Counted from the first letter of the stretch, positions 9,821-19,369 are shown. The stretch: DNA of 64,000 nucleotides from Bradyrhizobium lablabi (GCF_018129385.1 NZ_JAFCLN010000006.1:271696-335695); one strand, 5' to 3'. The notes: generated by a model from the letters alone, not told the origin. A program made the numbers and translations.

Positions 9821-9886
9821 GGCAACCTCCGTTTTTGCCTCAACGGCACCATTGCCTGCATCGTTCCTCATGTTGCGCCTTCGAAA

Positions 9887-10192
9887 CTACAGCTTGCCCA
9901 TGACGTCGCCGCGAAAGCCGTACACCGTGCGTTTTCCCGCGAGCGCGACCAGTTGCACGTCGCGGGTCTGGCCGGGTTCGAAGCGGACGGCGGTGCCGGC
10001 GGCGATGTCGAGGCGCATGCCGCGGGCTTTCTTGCGGTCGAATTTCAGGGCGGGGTTGGTCTCGAAGAAATGGTAGTGCGAGCCGACCTGGATCGGGCGG
10101 TCGCCGGTATTGGCGACCGTCAGCGTAATGGTCTTGCGGCCGGCATTGAGCTCGATCTCGCCGTCCTTGATGAAGCGTTCGCCGGGGATCAT
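9887..10192 (-). CDS. ureB: Urease beta subunit UreB
   Basis: 101 residues from MIPGERF, the usual UreB start, with GAGGT upstream; the longer frame adds 18 unrelated residues from an intergenic repeat. Conserved features include [16 protein letters not shown] and [12 protein letters not shown]. It is the structural small subunit that packs against UreC. The distance to ureA (170 bases) is filled by a palindromic repeat. Confidence 0.96.
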   Translation of the reverse strand: MIPGERFIKDGEIELNAGRKTITLTVANTGDRPIQVGSHYHFFETNPALKFDRKKARGMRLDIAAGTAVRFEPGQTRDVQLVALAGKRTVYGFRGDVMGKL

Positions 10193-10221
10193 GTCTGTTA
10201 CCTCGTATTGCCCTGTTTCCG

Positions 10222-10342
10222 TCATGGCCGGGCTTGTCCCGGCCATCCACGTCTAGCCGCACGCTCCGAAAGACGTGGATGCCCGGGACATAGGCGAGCG
10301 AAGCGACGCCGTCCTTCGGACGACTATGCCCGGGCACGACGG
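10222..10342. repeat. Intergenic palindromic repeat between ureA and ureB
   Basis: Contains CATGGCCGGGCTTGTCCCGG near one end, CACGTCTAGCCGCACG in the middle and ATGCCCGGGCACGACGG at the other end, with partly complementary ends. It resembles the other CCGGGAC-type repeats of the window. Confidence 0.6.
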
Positions 10343-10362
10343 CGTTGATGATTGTGCGCCCC

Positions 10363-10665
10363 TCACCGGATCGGCTCGTGCACGGTGACCAGCTTGGTCC
10401 CGTCGGGGAACGTTGCCTCCACCTGGATGTCGTGGATCATCTCGGCAATCCCGTCCATCACCTGCGCGCGGGTCAGCACCTGCGCGCCGGCCTGCATCAG
10501 GTCCGCCACCGTGCGGCCGTCGCGGGCGCCCTCGACGATGAAGTCGGAAATGATCGCGATCGCCTCGGGATGGTTGAGCTTGACGCCGCGCTCGAGCCGG
10601 CGGCGCGCCACCATCGCGGCCATCGAGATCAGAAGCTTGTCCTTTTCGCGGGGGGAAAGATTCAT
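10363..10665 (-). CDS. ureA: Urease gamma subunit UreA
   Basis: 100 residues, full length and collinear with family members: [20 protein letters not shown] at the start, the [21 protein letters not shown] core and the [15 protein letters not shown] end. It is a structural subunit of the UreABC heterotrimer. It lies 22 bases from ureD in the same direction. Confidence 0.97.
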   Translation of the reverse strand: MNLSPREKDKLLISMAAMVARRRLERGVKLNHPEAIAIISDFIVEGARDGRTVADLMQAGAQVLTRAQVMDGIAEMIHDIQVEATFPDGTKLVTVHEPIR

Positions 10666-10687
10666 GCGAGCACTCTGGTTGCGGGAA

Positions 10688-11515
10688 TTAGTTCAGCCAC
10701 AGGCGGGGCAGCGGCGAAGGCGAGGCGCGGCCGAGCACCGTCATCATGTCAGCGCGCAGCCGGGCGGCATCTTGGGCACAGAAGCGCGCCATTGCAAATC
10801 CGTTCCAGGCAGAGATGCCGACTTCCCCGCCGAATGACTCCGAGGCTTCGCGGATGCGCTCCACCAGGGCTTCGTCGCCGGGCACGACCAGCGCCGTGCC
10901 GATGGCGACGCCGCCATTTGCAACGGCCGGCTTTGCGAGCTTATCGCCGATATTGCCATCGAGCCGCACGGTCTCGGCAAACACCAGCCGGCCGCCGCGG
11001 CGCAGCCGCCAGCGGTCGATGAATTCGCCATTTTGCATGCGCTCGCCCATGGCGGAGCGGCCGAACACGACGATTTCGCACAGCAAAAGAGATGCGTCCT
11101 CGGCCAGATCGATGTCGATCCGCCGGCTGATCCGGGCGTGGTCGAACAGGATGGTTTCCTGCGGCAGCCAGCCGAGATGCGCGCCGCTTTGCGCCTTGAG
11201 GGCAATACTGAGCCGGGCGGCTTCGTCAGGCGCGCGGTAGACCTTTTCCGCCGCCGCCGTGGTCAGCGTCAGCCGCGCCCCCTCGCCTGCCGCTATCTCG
11301 ATGTCGAAGCGGTCGCCGCCGGCAACACCTCCCGCGGTGTTGACGAACACCGCCGACAGACCCTCGGCTTCGGGAGATGGAAACCGCACGCGCAGTGAGC
11401 CGGATTCATGCAAGGCCCCGCGGCGGGTGACACCGCCCTCGCTTCGCACGTCGAAGCGCACGGCGCCGCGGGCGCGGTTGGCCGCAAAGATCGCCGAGGC
11501 CGCGCCTGACTGCAT
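10688..11515 (-). CDS. ureD: Urease accessory protein UreD (UreH)
   Basis: 275 residues when started at the ATG at 11515, which follows a GGGGGAG site; the longer frame adds 32 residues without support. Conserved UreD blocks are present: the [15 protein letters not shown] region, [23 protein letters not shown] and the C-terminal region before PLPRLWLN. UreD scaffolds apo-urease and carries nickel from UreG/UreF to UreC. It is the first ure gene after urtE. Confidence 0.95.
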   Translation of the reverse strand: MQSGAASAIFAANRARGAVRFDVRSEGGVTRRGALHESGSLRVRFPSPEAEGLSAVFVNTAGGVAGGDRFDIEIAAGEGARLTLTTAAAEKVYRAPDEAARLSIALKAQSGAHLGWLPQETILFDHARISRRIDIDLAEDASLLLCEIVVFGRSAMGERMQNGEFIDRWRLRRGGRLVFAETVRLDGNIGDKLAKPAVANGGVAIGTALVVPGDEALVERIREASESFGGEVGISAWNGFAMARFCAQDAARLRADMMTVLGRASPSPLPRLWLN

Positions 11516-11558
11516 GTCTCCCCCGGAAAGCGCGGCCGAGGGCCGCGTCAAATGATGA

Positions 11559-12254
11559 TCACAGAGCCATCTGGCGGCTGATCTCGCCGGGATCGAGGGT
11601 CGAGCGATCACAGGCGAATTTCACCGCGCCACGGTCCATGACCGCGAAATTGTCGCCGAGCTCGCAGGCAAAGTCGAGATATTGTTCGACCAGCACGATC
11701 GCGATATTGCCGAGGTTGCGAAGATAGGAGATCGCGCGGCCGATATCCTTGATGATCGAAGGCTGGATGCCCTCGGTCGGTTCGTCCAGCAGAAGCAGCT
11801 TTGGCCGCATCACCAGCGCCCGGCCGATCGCGAGTTGCTGCTGCTGGCCGCCGGAGAGGTCGCCGCCGCGGCGGCCCAGCATCGACGACAGCACCGGAAA
11901 CAACGAAAACACGTCGTCCGGGATATTGCGGTCCTCGCGCTTCAGTGGGCCGAACCCGGTCTTCAAATTTTCTTCGACCGTGAGCAGCGGAAAGATCTCG
12001 CGGCCCTGCGGCACAAAACCGATACCCTTGCGGGCGCGCTCATAGGGTTTTAGCCCGGTGATGTCGGCGCCGTCGAAATTGATCGAGCCGGAGGCAATCG
12101 GATATTGCCCGACCAGCGCGCGCAGCAGCGAGGTCTTGCCGACACCGTTGCGGCCGAGCACGCAGGTGACCTTGCCGGGTTCGGCCGCAAGCGATACGCC
12201 GCGCAGCGCCTGCGCCGCGCCGTAATAGAGGTTGATGTTGTCGACCTTCAGCAT
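11559..12254 (-). CDS. urtE: Urea ABC transporter ATP-binding protein UrtE
   Basis: 231 residues, a LivF-type ABC ATPase with Walker A (LGRNGVGKTSLL), signature LSGGQQQQLAIGRAL and Walker B (LLLLDEPTEG). The EGIQPSIIKDIGRAI region is typical of UrtE. With UrtD it powers urea uptake through UrtB and UrtC. It lies between urtD and ureD, with a palindromic repeat in the 150-base gap to urtD. Confidence 0.95.
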   Translation of the reverse strand: MLKVDNINLYYGAAQALRGVSLAAEPGKVTCVLGRNGVGKTSLLRALVGQYPIASGSINFDGADITGLKPYERARKGIGFVPQGREIFPLLTVEENLKTGFGPLKREDRNIPDDVFSLFPVLSSMLGRRGGDLSGGQQQQLAIGRALVMRPKLLLLDEPTEGIQPSIIKDIGRAISYLRNLGNIAIVLVEQYLDFACELGDNFAVMDRGAVKFACDRSTLDPGEISRQMAL

Positions 12255-12280
12255 GCGTCTACGCTCCGACGAATTGGATC

Positions 12281-12379
12281 GTCATGCCCCGTGAAGGCGG
12301 GGCATCCAGTACGCCGAGGCTGCGCGGCAAGAACTCATCTTCTCGGAATACTGGATCGTCCGCCTTCGCGGACGATGAC
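12281..12379. repeat. GAATACTGGATC-family repeat, copy 1
   Basis: Begins GTCATGCCCC, contains GGCATCCAGTACGCCGAGGC and GGAATACTGGATCG, and ends CGCGGACGATGAC. The ends are inverted copies with GGCGGGG-type stems. Related copies are at 36213-36310 and 61484-61583. Confidence 0.8.
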
Positions 12380-12410
12380 AGCCTTGTTGGTGAAACGGTT
12401 GTAACGCTCA

Positions 12411-13172
12411 TCAGCGCCCCAGATAGACTTCGATAACGCGTTCGTTCGACGAGACATCGTCGATGCTCCCTTCCGCCAGCACCGTGCCCTCGTGCAGGCA
12501 GGTGACCTTGACGCCGAGTTCGCGCACGAAGGTCATGTCGTGCTCGACCACCATGACGGTCTTTTCCTTGTTGATCTCCTTCAGGAGCTCGGCGGTCTGA
12601 TGGGTCTCGACGTCGGTCATCCCGGCGACGGGCTCATCGACCAGCAGCAGTTTTGGATCCTGCGCCAGCAGCATGCCGATCTCCAGCCACTGCTTCTGGC
12701 CATGCGACAGGCTGCCGGCCATCTTGCGGCGGACGTCCTTCAAACGGATGGTTTCCAGCACGCGGTCGATGCGCTCGGATTCATCCTTGCTGCCGCGCCA
12801 GAACAGCGTGCCCTTGACGCTGTGGTCGACATTGAGCGCCAGCAGCAGATTGTCCTCGATGGTCTGGCTCTCGAACACCGTCGGCTTCTGGAATTTGCGG
12901 CCGATGCCGAGTTCGGCGATGCGGGTCTCGTCGAGACGCGTCAGGTCGGTGCTGCCGTCGAACAGCACGACACCCTCGTCCGGCTTGGTCTTGCCGGTGA
13001 TGATGTCCATCATGGTGGTCTTGCCGGCGCCGTTCGGGCCGATGATGGCGCGCATCTCGCCGGGCTCCAGCGCCAGCGACAAATTGTTGATGGCGTGGAA
13101 GCCGTCGAACGAGACGTGCACGCCGTCGAGATACAGGATGGCGGAGGTGACGCGCGGGTCCATGACGTTCAT
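12411..13172 (-). CDS. urtD: Urea ABC transporter ATP-binding protein UrtD
   Basis: 253 residues, a LivG-type ABC ATPase. Walker A IGPNGAGKTT, signature LSHGQKQWLEIGM (the SHGQ variant is typical of UrtD), Walker B LLLVDEPVAGM. It pairs with UrtE on the inner face of the permease. The gap to urtC is four bases, so it is certainly in the same operon. Confidence 0.96.
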   Translation of the reverse strand: MNVMDPRVTSAILYLDGVHVSFDGFHAINNLSLALEPGEMRAIIGPNGAGKTTMMDIITGKTKPDEGVVLFDGSTDLTRLDETRIAELGIGRKFQKPTVFESQTIEDNLLLALNVDHSVKGTLFWRGSKDESERIDRVLETIRLKDVRRKMAGSLSHGQKQWLEIGMLLAQDPKLLLVDEPVAGMTDVETHQTAELLKEINKEKTVMVVEHDMTFVRELGVKVTCLHEGTVLAEGSIDDVSSNERVIEVYLGR

Positions 13173-13176
13173 GCGC

Positions 13177-14349
13177 CTACTCCGCCGGATTCGGTTTCGG
13201 CTCGATGCCGTCTTCGCGAGCGGCGCTTTCGTCCGCGTCCGAAATGCGCTGCGCCTTCCATGGCTCCCACCATGCGTTGAAGGTGCCGACGATGCCCTTT
13301 GGCAGCAGCAGCGTCACCAGGATGAACAGCGCACCCAGCATGAACAGCCAATAGGGCGCGAGCGGGCCCGAGGTGAAATAGGTCTTGGCGTAGTTGACGA
13401 CGACCGCGCCGAGCGCGGCGCCGGTCAGCGTGCCGCGGCCGCCGACCGCGACCCAGATCACCGCCTCGATCGAGTTGCCCGGCGCGAATTCGGATGGATT
13501 GATGATGCCGACCTGCGGCACATAGAGCGCGCCGGCCACACCGGCCATGCAGGCCGACAGCGTGAACACGAACAACTTGTAGGATTCGACGCGATAGCCG
13601 AGGAAGCGGGTGCGGGATTCGGCATCGCGGATCGCGATCAGCAGTTTTCCGAGCTTTGAGGTCACCACCGCCCGGCAGATCAGGAAGGCCAGGATCAGCG
13701 AGAAACAGGAGAGCAGGAACAGCGCCACACGCGTGCCGTCCGCCTGCACGTTGAAGCCGAGGATGTCCTTGAAGTCGGTCAGGCCGTTGTTGCCGCCAAA
13801 GCCGAAATCGTTGCGAAAGAAGGCGAGCAGCAACGCGTAGGTCATCGCCTGCGTGATGATCGACAGATACACGCCGGTGACGCGGGAACGGAACGCCAGC
13901 CAACCGAAGCAGAAGGCGAGCAGGCCGGGCACCAGCAGCACCATCAGTGCGGCGAACCAGAACATGTCGAAGCCATGCCAGTACCAGGGCAGCTTCGGAT
14001 AGTTCAGGAACACCATGAAGTCCGGCAGGATCGGATTGCCGTAAACGCCGCGGCTGCCGATCTGGCGCATCAAATACATGCCCATGGCGTAGCCGCCGAG
14101 CGCGAAGAAGGCGCCGTGACCGAGCGAGAGGATGCCGCAATAGCCCCAGATCAGGTCGATCGAGAGCGCGAGGATGGCGTAACAGACATATTTGCCGAAC
14201 AGCGCGACCAGATAGGTCGGCACCTGGAAGAAGGAGCCGGCCGGCAGGAGGATGTTGGACAGCGAGATCAGGATGCCGAGGCCCGCGACCACCAGGATGA
14301 AGGTGGTTGCGGCGCGGTCGAGCGAACGGGTGAGGATGTGCTGCATCAT
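13177..14349 (-). CDS. urtC: Urea ABC transporter permease UrtC
   Basis: 390 residues, a LivM-type permease with about ten hydrophobic segments and the conserved GYCGILSLGHGAFFALGGYAM-type block near residue 70, plus the VGGRGTLTGAALGA motif that contacts the ATPases. It starts with an ATGA overlap with the urtB stop. It forms the inner-membrane channel with UrtB. Confidence 0.96.
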   Translation of the reverse strand: MMQHILTRSLDRAATTFILVVAGLGILISLSNILLPAGSFFQVPTYLVALFGKYVCYAILALSIDLIWGYCGILSLGHGAFFALGGYAMGMYLMRQIGSRGVYGNPILPDFMVFLNYPKLPWYWHGFDMFWFAALMVLLVPGLLAFCFGWLAFRSRVTGVYLSIITQAMTYALLLAFFRNDFGFGGNNGLTDFKDILGFNVQADGTRVALFLLSCFSLILAFLICRAVVTSKLGKLLIAIRDAESRTRFLGYRVESYKLFVFTLSACMAGVAGALYVPQVGIINPSEFAPGNSIEAVIWVAVGGRGTLTGAALGAVVVNYAKTYFTSGPLAPYWLFMLGALFILVTLLLPKGIVGTFNAWWEPWKAQRISDADESAAREDGIEPKPNPAE

Positions 14350-15959
14350 GCTTCCACCGCCCGCCCCTTCAGCGCGAACAAGCCACGCGGACGTTTCTGG
14401 ATGAACAGGATGATCAGCACCAGGATCGCGATCTTGCCGAGCACCGCGCCGGCCACCGGCTCCAGAAACTTGTTGGCGATGCCGAGGGTGAAGGCGCCGA
14501 CCAGCGTGCCCCAGAGATTGCCGACGCCCCCGAACACCACGACCATAAAACTGTCGATGATGTAGCTCTGGCCGAGGTTCGGGCTGACGTTGTCGATCTG
14601 CGACAGTGCCACGCCAGCGATGCCCGCAATCCCGGAGCCGAGGCCGAAGGTCAGTGCATCGACCCGCGAGGTGGCGATGCCCATCGAGGCCGCCATGCGG
14701 CGGTTCTGGGTCACCGCACGCATCTCGAGGCCGAGTGCGGTGTAGCGGAGCATGGCGAGCAGGATGCCGAACACGGCCAGCGTGAAGACCAGGATCCAGA
14801 GCCGGTTATAGGTGATGGTGATCTGGCCGAGCTCGAAAGCGCCGCTCATCCAGGAGGGATTGCCGACTTCGCGGTTGGTCGGGCCGAAGGCGGTGCGCAC
14901 CGCCTGTTGCAACACCAGCGACAGGCCCCAGGTCGCCAGCAGCGTTTCCAGCGGCCGACCGTAGAGGAAGCGGATGATGCCGCGCTCGATCGCCACCCCG
15001 ATCGCGCCCGCGACCACGAAGGCAAGCGGCACCGCGATCAGCAGCGAGACGTCGAACAGGCCGGGATAGCGGGTGCGGATCACTTCCTGCACCACGAAGG
15101 TGGTGTAGGCTCCGATCATCACCATTTCGCCATGAGCCATGTTGATGACGCCCATCACGCCGAAGGTGATGGCAAGCCCGATCGCCGCCAGCAGCAGCAC
15201 CGAGCCGAGCGAGATTCCATACCAGGCGTTCTGCACCATCGACCACATTGCGAGGTCGCTCTGGATCGAGGAGATCGCACCGGCCACCGCCGTCTTGATC
15301 AGCGGCGGCTGGTCGGGACCGAGGCTGGTCAGCAACGCCATCGCCTCCTGGTCGCCCTTGGCTTTGACTACCGCGATGGCGTCAAGCTTGTCGGCTTCGG
15401 AGACGTCGGGCTTGAACAGCAGGATCGCCGCGCGCGCCTCCGTGAAGGCGGCCTTTGCGGACCTGTTGGTTTCCTTGGCCAGCGCCTCCTCGACGACGGG
15501 CAGCGCGTTCGCGTCATGCGACTTGAAGACGGACTGCGCAGCCGCGATGCGTCGTGCAGGATCCGGCGATAGCAGGGTCAGGCTGCCGAGCGCGGCCTCC
15601 ACCGCCCGGCGCAGGCGGTTGTTGAGGCGCACATCGGCCACGCCATCGGGCAGCTTGTCGACGGCAGCACCCGTCGCGGCATCGATGATCTTGCCGTCGG
15701 CCTGCTTGACGAAAACTTTTTTGCTTCCGGGATCGGCGACCAGCCGCCCCTCCTGGAGCGCGCTGATAATGGGAAGAGCCAGCGGATTGCCCGAGGCAGC
15801 GACCGCCTCGACCGCGGCTGCGGTGTCGGAGAAATCGTCGTTGGCGAATTTGGCGACCGCATCCTCGAACGGGCCTGCAAGTGCGGGCGCCGCGAAGGCC
15901 ACGGTCAGGAGCAATGCAAGAACGGCCGCGCGAAGGCGGTCAATGATATTGGTCGACAC
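14346..15959 (-). CDS. urtB: Urea ABC transporter permease UrtB with long N-terminal region
   Basis: 537 residues: a signal-like hydrophobic start, an extra-cytoplasmic region of about 200 residues rich in Ala/Asp helices that is characteristic of UrtB, then a LivH-type permease with the GLAITFGVMGVINMAHGEMV block and the VFGGVGNLWGTLVGA coupling motif. The N-terminal region is not found in amino-acid LivH permeases, supporting the urea assignment. It overlaps urtC by four bases. Confidence 0.96.
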   Translation of the reverse strand: MSTNIIDRLRAAVLALLLTVAFAAPALAGPFEDAVAKFANDDFSDTAAAVEAVAASGNPLALPIISALQEGRLVADPGSKKVFVKQADGKIIDAATGAAVDKLPDGVADVRLNNRLRRAVEAALGSLTLLSPDPARRIAAAQSVFKSHDANALPVVEEALAKETNRSAKAAFTEARAAILLFKPDVSEADKLDAIAVVKAKGDQEAMALLTSLGPDQPPLIKTAVAGAISSIQSDLAMWSMVQNAWYGISLGSVLLLAAIGLAITFGVMGVINMAHGEMVMIGAYTTFVVQEVIRTRYPGLFDVSLLIAVPLAFVVAGAIGVAIERGIIRFLYGRPLETLLATWGLSLVLQQAVRTAFGPTNREVGNPSWMSGAFELGQITITYNRLWILVFTLAVFGILLAMLRYTALGLEMRAVTQNRRMAASMGIATSRVDALTFGLGSGIAGIAGVALSQIDNVSPNLGQSYIIDSFMVVVFGGVGNLWGTLVGAFTLGIANKFLEPVAGAVLGKIAILVLIILFIQKRPRGLFALKGRAVEA

Positions 15960-15982
15960 TGGAATTCCCCGGCAGGAGACCT

Positions 15983-16012
15983 GGAGAAGGCGGCGGTATC
16001 GCCGCCCTCTCC
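15983..16012 (-). other. Stable hairpin between urtA and urtB
   Basis: GGAGAAGGCGGCG pairs with the CGCCGCCCTCTCC side, a long GC-rich stem without a T-run. In operons of this type such intercistronic hairpins protect the binding-protein message from 3' decay and give extra UrtA. The role here is inferred. Confidence 0.5.
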
Positions 16013-16059
16013 GTTGTCGTCGGCACCTTGCGGGTGCGTTTCAGATCAGCAGCCTTCCA

Positions 16060-17376
16060 TCAGGAGCCCTGACCGCCGCACTTGTTGGTCTTGGTGTTGT
16101 AGTTGCCGCACTTCTTCTCGACCCAGTCGCCGATCAGGTCCTTGGAGCCGTCGAGCTCCTTCGACCAGGCATCGCCGGCCACCAGGCCCGGGGTCTTCCA
16201 CACCACGTCGAACTGGCCGTTGGCCTTGATCTCGCCGATGAACACCGGCTTGGTGATGTGATGGTTCGGCAGCATCTTCGAGGTGCCGCCGGTCAGGTTC
16301 TTGGCTTCGATGCCCGGAAGAGCGTCGATCACCTTGTCCGGATCGGTCGACTTCACCTTCTCGACCGCCTTGACCCACATGTCGAAGCCGATGACGTGCG
16401 CTTCCATCGGATCATTGGTCACGCGCTTCGGATTCTTGGTGTAGGCCTGCCAGGCCTTGATGAACTTCTCGTTCTCGGGGTCCTTGATCGACTGGAAGTA
16501 GTTCCAGGCAGCGAGGTGGCCAAGCAGCGGCTTGGTGTCGATGCCGGCGAGTTCTTCCTCGCCCACCGAGAACGCCACAACCGGGATGTCGGTCGCCTTG
16601 ATGCCCTGGTTGCCGAGCTCCTTGTAGAAGGGAACGTTGGCGTCGCCATTGATGGTGGAGACAACAGCGGTCTTCTTGCCGGCCGAGCCGAACTTCTTGA
16701 TGTCGGCCACGATCGTCTGCCAGTCACTGTGACCGAACGGCGTGTAGTTGATCATGATGTCTTCCTGCTTGACGCCCTTCGACTTCAAGTAGGCTTCCAG
16801 AATCTTGTTGGTGGTGCGCGGATAGACGTAGTCGGTGCCCGCCAGCACCCAGCGCTGCACCTTCTCGTCCTTCATCAGGTAATCGACGGCGGGGATCGCC
16901 TGCTGGTTCGGGGCAGCGCCGGTGTAGAACACGTTGCGCTCGCTCTCCTCACCCTCGTACTGCACGGGGTAGAACAGGATCGAGTTCAGCTCCTTGAATA
17001 CCGGGAGCACAGACTTGCGCGACACCGAGGTCCAGCAGCCGAATACGACCGAGACCTTGTCCTTGGTGATGAGTTCGCGCGCCTTTTCGGCGAACAGCGG
17101 CCAGTTCGAAGCGGGGTCGACCACGACCGCCTCGAGCTTTTTGCCCATCACGCCGCCCTTCTTGTTCTGCTCCTCGATCAGGAAGAGGATGGTGTCCTTC
17201 AGCGTGGTTTCGCTGATGGCCATGGTGCCCGACAGCGAATGCAGCACGCCGACCTTGATGGTGTCCTGCGCCCTGGCGTCGCCAAACGCGGCCAAGCCCA
17301 GAACCAGGCCGGCAGTGGCCGCCAGCCAGCGACGGCGGGTCATCGTCGCTATTTCGTGAGTCAATTGAATAAGCAT
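16060..17376 (-). CDS. urtA: Urea ABC transporter substrate-binding protein UrtA
   Basis: 438 residues. A Tat/Sec-like leader (TRRRWLAATAGLVLGLAAF) with cleavage near DARAQDT, then a type I periplasmic binding fold beginning IKVGVLHSLSGTMAISET. The segments NWPLFAEKARELI, SRKSVLPVFKELN and LFYPVQYEGEES are typical of urea/short-amide binding proteins (UrtA/AmiC-like). The start at 17376 has AGGGAG upstream; an internal ATG at 17343 (MTRRRW) would also give a full leader. It is the first gene of the urt-ure unit, just downstream of a sigma-54 promoter. Confidence 0.95.
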   Translation of the reverse strand: MLIQLTHEIATMTRRRWLAATAGLVLGLAAFGDARAQDTIKVGVLHSLSGTMAISETTLKDTILFLIEEQNKKGGVMGKKLEAVVVDPASNWPLFAEKARELITKDKVSVVFGCWTSVSRKSVLPVFKELNSILFYPVQYEGEESERNVFYTGAAPNQQAIPAVDYLMKDEKVQRWVLAGTDYVYPRTTNKILEAYLKSKGVKQEDIMINYTPFGHSDWQTIVADIKKFGSAGKKTAVVSTINGDANVPFYKELGNQGIKATDIPVVAFSVGEEELAGIDTKPLLGHLAAWNYFQSIKDPENEKFIKAWQAYTKNPKRVTNDPMEAHVIGFDMWVKAVEKVKSTDPDKVIDALPGIEAKNLTGGTSKMLPNHHITKPVFIGEIKANGQFDVVWKTPGLVAGDAWSKELDGSKDLIGDWVEKKCGNYNTKTNKCGGQGS

Positions 17377-17450
17377 GAGGTGTCATCTCCCTGACGCAGG
17401 CGTTTGAACGCTGCGAAACGGCCCCACGGCCGCCTGCGGTTAACGGAATC

Positions 17451-17465
17451 GCAAGAACCGTGCCA
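17451..17465 (-). promoter_or_regulatory. Sigma-54 (RpoN) promoter of the urt-ure operon
   Basis: On the minus strand the sequence TGGCACGGTTCTTGC matches TGGCAC-N5-TTGC perfectly, with GG at -24 and GC at -12. Transcription would start near 17439, about 60 bases before urtA. Such promoters need an activator, most likely NtrC for urea uptake. No convincing NtrC dyad could be fixed in the region upstream (17466-17640). Confidence 0.85.
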
Positions 17466-17839
17466 CGGTGCTGTGGTACGGTAAGCCGCTGACAGAGAAG
17501 GCGAATTTGTCGCAGCGCACCAAAAGAATGGGATTGATCGCCTATAAATCGAGCACAAAAAATGTATGCTTCGTTGGCAGACGGCCTAAATGATAGGCAA
17601 AATGTCACAATTGTCTAAAATTCTGGCACGCTTGGATGACTCAAAAAGAGGCCGTGCTGTACTGTGCATGGGGTTGTTTTCCAGTTTTTACCTTGAAAGC
17701 GCCGCCTTCCTGTTCCATATCAGCCGCGACCCGGTGAATCGTGTTTGCGCGAGCCGGAGTTAACCGCAAGCCGCGTGTTCTGAGCCCGTTTGACGGCCTC
17801 TGGCTTGCTTTTCAGCCAACACATCCGGCGCCCCCAACA

Positions 17840-17887
17840 CGCGGGTGTCACTGACACACCCGCGCGCTCCCGGCTGATAACGCCGGG
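17840..17887 (+). promoter_or_regulatory. Two tandem hairpins in the rhlE leader
   Basis: First stem CGCGGGTGT (17840-17848) with ACACCCGCG (17856-17864); second stem CCCGGC (17869-17874) with GCCGGG (17882-17887). The second ends 15 bases before the rhlE ATG and could mask ribosome entry. The whole 17466-17902 region is otherwise gene-free and is a divergent urtA/rhlE control region. Confidence 0.5.
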
Positions 17888-17902
17888 CGGCTCGTTGTTT
17901 TG

Positions 17903-19345
17903 ATGGAAAGAACTGACCTTTTGACCTCCTTTCAGGATTTCGGCCTTGCCGATCCAATCTCGCGTGCGCTCAAGGAAGAGAACTACCTGACGCCCACGCC
18001 CATCCAGGCCCAAACCATTCCCCTCGCGCTTACCGGCCGTGACGTCGTCGGCATCGCCCAGACCGGCACCGGCAAGACTGCGGCGTTCGCGCTGCCGATC
18101 CTGCATCGCCTGCTCGAGCATCGCGTGCGGCCGCAGCCAAAAACCTGCCGCGTGCTGGTGCTCTCGCCGACCCGCGAATTGTCCGGCCAGATCCTCGACA
18201 GCTTCAATGCTTATGGACGCCACATCCGGTTGTCCTCCGCGCTCGCCATCGGCGGCGTGCCGATGGGCCGCCAGGTTCGTTCGGTAATGCAGGGCGTCGA
18301 GATCATGGTGGCCACACCCGGCCGCCTGCTCGATATGGTCCAGAGCAATGCGCTGAAGCTCAACTCCGTTGAATTCCTGGTGCTGGACGAAGCCGACCGC
18401 ATGCTCGACATGGGCTTCATCAACGACATCCGCAAAATCGTGGCGAAGCTCCCGATCAAGCGGCAGACACTGTTCTTCTCGGCCACCATGCCGAAGGACA
18501 TCGCCGACCTTGCCGAATCCATGCTGCGCGATCCCGCCCGCGTGGCGGTGACGCCGGTATCCTCGACCGCCGAGCGCGTCGAGCAGCGCATCATCCAGGT
18601 GGATTTTACGGCCAAGCCCGCGATCCTGGCCCAGCTTCTGAAGCAGGAGCCGGTCAACCGTGCGCTGGTGTTCACCCGCACCAAGCATGGTGCGGACAAG
18701 GTCGTGAAAGGCCTCGTCAAGGCCGGCATTCCGGCCGAGGCGATCCACGGCAACAAGTCGCAGAACCACCGCGAACGAACGCTGGTTGCGTTCCGCAACG
18801 GTGACATCCGCACGCTTGTCGCAACCGATATCGCGGCGCGCGGCATCGACGTCGATGGCATCACCCATGTGGTGAATTTCGACCTGCCCAACGTTCCCGA
18901 AACCTACGTCCACCGCATCGGCCGCACCGCGCGTGCCGGCGCCGATGGCGTCGCCATCTCGCTGATCGCGGGCGCCGAGGAAATGGGCTATCTGCGCGAC
19001 ATCGAACGGCTGATCCGCGTATCGCTGCCGCGCGAAGACCGCCGCACGCCGGGCAGCCGGGATGCAGCAGCTCCGGCCCCGCAGCATCGCGCCGGCCGGC
19101 CCGCGCCGCGTGTGCACGCCGCGCGACCGAATGAGAACTCGCCCGGATCGTCAAAAGGCCCTCGCCGACGCCGCCGTGGAGGTGGTAATCATGGCGTGCC
19201 GCAGGCGAACCGGCATGAGTCGGGACGCCCGCAGGGCGGCAAGGCTGACGGGATGAAGGCTGACGGGATACAGGGGGTCGCCTTTTTGCATCGCGAAAGC
19301 CGTCCCGCCCGTAAACCCAACCGCAACCAGCGACCCCAGCACTAG
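17903..19345 (+). CDS. rhlE: DEAD-box ATP-dependent RNA helicase, RhlE type
   Basis: About 480 residues. Motif Q (PTPIQAQTIP), motif I AQTGTGKT at residues 52-59, PTREL, GG, TPGRLLD, DEAD in LVLDEADRML, SAT in FFSATMP, and motif VI HRIGRTARAG are all present, followed by a basic, disordered C-terminal tail of about 100 residues with an RRRRRGGG patch for RNA binding. It unwinds short RNA duplexes and helps ribosome and mRNA remodelling in the cold. The ATG at 17903 is preferred over the TTG one codon earlier. It is followed closely by infA and cspA. Confidence 0.93.
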   Translation: MERTDLLTSFQDFGLADPISRALKEENYLTPTPIQAQTIPLALTGRDVVGIAQTGTGKTAAFALPILHRLLEHRVRPQPKTCRVLVLSPTRELSGQILDSFNAYGRHIRLSSALAIGGVPMGRQVRSVMQGVEIMVATPGRLLDMVQSNALKLNSVEFLVLDEADRMLDMGFINDIRKIVAKLPIKRQTLFFSATMPKDIADLAESMLRDPARVAVTPVSSTAERVEQRIIQVDFTAKPAILAQLLKQEPVNRALVFTRTKHGADKVVKGLVKAGIPAEAIHGNKSQNHRERTLVAFRNGDIRTLVATDIAARGIDVDGITHVVNFDLPNVPETYVHRIGRTARAGADGVAISLIAGAEEMGYLRDIERLIRVSLPREDRRTPGSRDAAAPAPQHRAGRPAPRVHAARPNENSPGSSKGPRRRRRGGGNHGVPQANRHESGRPQGGKADGMKADGIQGVAFLHRESRPARKPNRNQRPQH

Positions 19346-19369
19346 CCGTCGATCGACCTGGAGAGAAGC

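Noticed and set aside
17601..17640. A second sigma-54-like motif (TGGCACG near 17625) on the plus strand
   Set aside because: The TTGC element is absent at the required distance, so only the minus-strand match was kept.
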